Assembly: GCF_036173105.1 (NCBI RefSeq) | Contig: NZ_CP108053.1 | Span: forward strand, 6,696,001 to 6,760,000 | DNA: 64,000 nt | Origin: Streptomyces sp. NBC_00287 | Lineage (GTDB): Bacteria > Actinomycetota > Actinomycetes > Streptomycetales > Streptomycetaceae | Direction of reading: 5' to 3' | Shown: positions 61,741-64,000 of the stretch, in pieces | Numbering within the stretch: the first letter of the stretch is position 1 | How the letters are laid out: each line of letters begins with the position of its first letter | Translations under genes and position numbers: made by a program | The notes under the pieces: generated by a model | The model's database searches: none | Told to the model about the DNA's origin: nothing | What the model saw: only the letters and a program-made list of their open reading frames with translations

Positions 61741-63435
61741 ATGACGCCGAACGCCTCCTCCGCCTCTTCCGCACCCAGCCGGAGAAGCTTCCTCGCCTCG
61801 ACGGCGGTCGCGACCGCCGCGGTAGCCGGTGGGATGCCGCTACTCGCCGCCTGCGGCGGGTCGGACAGCAAGTCGCGTGAGGGTACGACGTCGGGCAATG
61901 ACGCGAAGAAGCTCCTGCCGGCGTATGTGGCGAGCAGTGTGGTGACGCCGGACATACCGTCCAAGAACGGCTCGTCGATGGGCTTCACCGCCAAGCTCGA
62001 CGTCGCCACCCTGAAGACCTCGGTCCCGAAGCCACTCGGCAAGGGCGGCAAGGTCACCATCATGTCGCCGTTCTGGGGCTCCCCGCCCAAGGGCGACAAC
62101 CCCTACTACACGTCGATGAACGACCTGATCGGCGTCGACGTCCAGTGGCGCAACCAGGACGGCAACACCTACGACCAGAAGCTCGGCGCGGTCCTCGCCT
62201 CCAGCGACGTCCCGGACGTGGTCGTCATCCCCGGCTGGAACATGATGGGCAAGATACCCAGCGCCATCGCCGGCAAGATGGCCGACCTCGGCCCGTACCT
62301 GTCCGGGGACAAGGTCAAGGAGTACCCGAACCTCGCGGCGATCCCCAGCGACGCCTGGCAGCGCTCCATCTTCAGCGGCAAGCTGATGGGCCTGCCGATG
62401 CCCGCCCCGTCCGTCGCGACCATCGTGCCCCTCTACCGTCAGGACATCTTCGACAAGGAGGGCTACGAAGTCCCGCGGTCCGCCGACGAGTTCATGGCCC
62501 TGTGCAAGGACATCACCAACGCCCGCGCCAAGGTGTGGGCCTGCGGTGACATGAAGTGGACGGCGATGAACAACTTCGGTGTGCGCGGGGGAGGGGAGAA
62601 GCCGCTCTGGTGGGACATGGAAGACGGCAAGCTGATCAACCGCCTCGAGACCCAGGAGTACCTGGAAGCCATCGAGTGGACGCGCAAGCTGTTCGCCGCC
62701 GGAGTCGTCCACCCCGACTTCAAGCTGGGCAAGAGCCAGGCGACCGACCCCGCCCCCAAGTTCGCCGCCGGCGAGTTCCTGATCTGGGACAACAACATCG
62801 TCAACTGGTACGGCCAGCAGGCCTCCCAGGCCACCCAGAACCCCGACTTCAAGGTCTGGGGCATGGACATCTGGGGCCACGACGGCGGTGACCCGACGCT
62901 GTACGCCGCGAACCCGGCCGGCATCTTCGCCTTCATCAGCAAGAAGGCCTCCGAGTCCGTCATCCACGACGCGCTGGCGGTCGCCAACGTCACCGCGGCG
63001 CCGTACGGCACCAAGGAGTGGATGATGACCAACTACGGCGTCGAGGGCACGCACTACACGATCAAGGACGGCGTCCCGGTCAAGAACGACCAGGGCAACA
63101 ACGAGGTCCTCAACGCCTACGTCATGGTGGCGAGCCCCGCCGCAACCACCGCCCACCCCGACCTGCCGGACTACACCAAGGCCATGGTCGAGTGGGAGCA
63201 GCGGATGGGCGCCTTCACCAAGAAGTCGTCCTTCTGGGGCCTCCAGATCACCGAGCCCTCCCGCTACACCAACCTCGCCAACGACTTCGAGCAGCTCGAG
63301 GACGACATCATCCGCGGCCGCAAGAAGATCAGCGACATGCAGCAGGCCGTCTCCGACTGGAAGGGCAAGGGCGGCGACAAGCTGCGCGACTGGTACAAGA
63401 AGCTCCTCGACGAGAACGGCTCGGCGGCGAGCTGA
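61741..63435 (+). CDS. Sugar-type ABC transporter substrate-binding lipoprotein
   Basis: 564 residues. A twin-arginine lipoprotein signal (SRRSFLASTAVATAAVAGG, then LLAAC) precedes a large family 1 solute-binding domain. The size and segments such as VDVQWRNQDGNTYDQKLGAV resemble LipO/YtcQ-type proteins that bind complex oligosaccharides. It shares an operator with the GH3 enzyme, so the ligand may be that enzyme's substrate. It is followed by the first permease gene. Confidence 0.9.
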   Translation: MTPNASSASSAPSRRSFLASTAVATAAVAGGMPLLAACGGSDSKSREGTTSGNDAKKLLPAYVASSVVTPDIPSKNGSSMGFTAKLDVATLKTSVPKPLGKGGKVTIMSPFWGSPPKGDNPYYTSMNDLIGVDVQWRNQDGNTYDQKLGAVLASSDVPDVVVIPGWNMMGKIPSAIAGKMADLGPYLSGDKVKEYPNLAAIPSDAWQRSIFSGKLMGLPMPAPSVATIVPLYRQDIFDKEGYEVPRSADEFMALCKDITNARAKVWACGDMKWTAMNNFGVRGGGEKPLWWDMEDGKLINRLETQEYLEAIEWTRKLFAAGVVHPDFKLGKSQATDPAPKFAAGEFLIWDNNIVNWYGQQASQATQNPDFKVWGMDIWGHDGGDPTLYAANPAGIFAFISKKASESVIHDALAVANVTAAPYGTKEWMMTNYGVEGTHYTIKDGVPVKNDQGNNEVLNAYVMVASPAATTAHPDLPDYTKAMVEWEQRMGAFTKKSSFWGLQITEPSRYTNLANDFEQLEDDIIRGRKKISDMQQAVSDWKGKGGDKLRDWYKKLLDENGSAAS

Positions 63436-63462
63436 CCAGGATCTGAGGCTAGGAGAACCGCT

Positions 63463-64000
63463 GTGTCCCACAGCACGGTGCCTCGGAGCAGTGCCGAGGC
63501 CAGCACGCCGGAGAAGGCCCCGGCGGCGTCCGCCGGCCCCACGGGTGCCCGGGAGAAGCGAGCGTCGGGCACCCTGAGCCTGCGGCTCAGGTTCAGACGC
63601 GACCGCACCCTGATCCTCATGACGCTGCCGGCCGTCGTGCTGGTCCTGATCTTCAACTACCTGCCGATCCTCGGCAACGTCGTCGCCTTCCAGGACTACG
63701 ACCCCTACATCAGCGACAACGGCATCGTCTCCATCCTGAACAGCCCCTTCGTGGGCCTGGAGAACTTCCAGCGGATCTTCGAGGACTCGGCCTTCTGGAA
63801 CGCCGTCGAGAACACGCTGGTGCTGTTCTTCGTCCAGCTCGTGCTGTTCTTCCCGATCCCGGTCCTGCTCGCGCTGCTCATCAACAGCGTGGTCCGGCCC
63901 CGCGTGCGCGCCGTCGCGCAGGCGGTTCTCTACCTGCCGCACTTCTTCTCGTGGGTGCTGGTCATCGCCGTCTTCCAGCAGATGTTCGGCGGCGCCGGGA
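63463..64000 (+). CDS. Sugar ABC transporter permease, LplB/YteP-like (3' truncated)
   Basis: The frame is open from GTG 63463 to the window end (179 residues seen). A hydrophilic N-terminus of about 50 residues is followed by the first membrane segment (LILMTLPAVVLVLIFNYLPI) and at least two more. NYLPILGNVVAFQDYDPY is typical of LplB/YteP-type permeases. AGGAGA precedes the GTG. It is cotranscribed with the binding protein. Confidence 0.88.
   Translation, partial: MSHSTVPRSSAEASTPEKAPAASAGPTGAREKRASGTLSLRLRFRRDRTLILMTLPAVVLVLIFNYLPILGNVVAFQDYDPYISDNGIVSILNSPFVGLENFQRIFEDSAFWNAVENTLVLFFVQLVLFFPIPVLLALLINSVVRPRVRAVAQAVLYLPHFFSWVLVIAVFQQMFGGAG

Noticed and set aside
61840..63942. A 700-codon minus-strand frame opposite the sugar-binding protein
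   Set aside because: It lacks any domain and mirrors codon bias of the real plus-strand gene, which has a Tat lipoprotein signal and family match.

Overview
The window is high-GC actinobacterial chromosome, almost certainly a Streptomyces. GC-rich third positions, GTG/TTG starts, the sporulation sigma factor WhiG, four tandem type I signal peptidases, a LAxTG sortase substrate, Tat lipoproteins and a DasR-type chitinase promoter all point that way. From memory, the gene order from rpsP to the GABA genes resembles the rpsP-whiG-rpsB-pyrH-rlmN core region of S. coelicolor. I saw no tRNA, rRNA, CRISPR array, prophage or insertion sequence.

Region 1 (1-8.4 kb) holds translation and export genes. 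A partial prolyl-tRNA synthetase end and a SprT-like protein precede rpsP-khpA-rimM-trmD and rplS. Four signal peptidase genes follow, then a Nudix hydrolase and a DUF2469 protein. Region 2 (8.4-14 kb) has yraN-comM-dprA (overlapping starts and stops), whiG, a TetR regulator and a convergent M23 peptidase. Region 3 (14-24.5 kb) carries rpsB-tsf, pyrH-frr-cdsA, a SRPBCC protein, rlmN, and a TPP riboswitch ahead of a three-gene thiamine-type ABC transporter. Region 4 (24.6-29.2 kb, minus strand) has a sortase-anchored surface protein, a LOG-family protein, a VOC protein and a two-gene ABC exporter with an unusual ATPase signature.

Region 5 (29.3-58 kb) looks like a dispersed polyamine/GABA utilisation locus. 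It contains a class III aminotransferase, an Lrp regulator, three aldehyde dehydrogenases, two polyamine-type binding proteins, a potABC transporter, an FAD amine oxidase, a GABA-type aminotransferase and a PucR regulator. The expected flow is uptake of putrescine-like amines, deamination to 4-aminobutanal, oxidation to GABA, transamination, then oxidation of succinate semialdehyde. Interleaved are an ECF sigma factor fused to a zinc anti-sigma-like motif, a phosphodiesterase, an adenosine-deaminase-family enzyme, a repeat-rich DUF4190 protein, a NADAR protein, a GH18 chitinase with a DasR-like operator, a PAP2 phosphatase and a VirD4/TraG-like ATPase.

Region 6 (58.1-64 kb) has a small unknown gene with a Zur-like box upstream. 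A GH3 glycosidase is divergent from a sugar-type ABC transporter, and the intergenic region holds two identical 14-bp palindromes, one facing each gene. The transporter permease runs off the window end.

Most of the window is conserved core genome. The points most worth checking are regulatory (twin operators, a palindrome in a leaderless promoter, a hairpin that covers a ribosome binding site) and architectural (the sigma/anti-sigma fusion, a fascin-like insert in the GH3 enzyme, the aberrant ABC signature).
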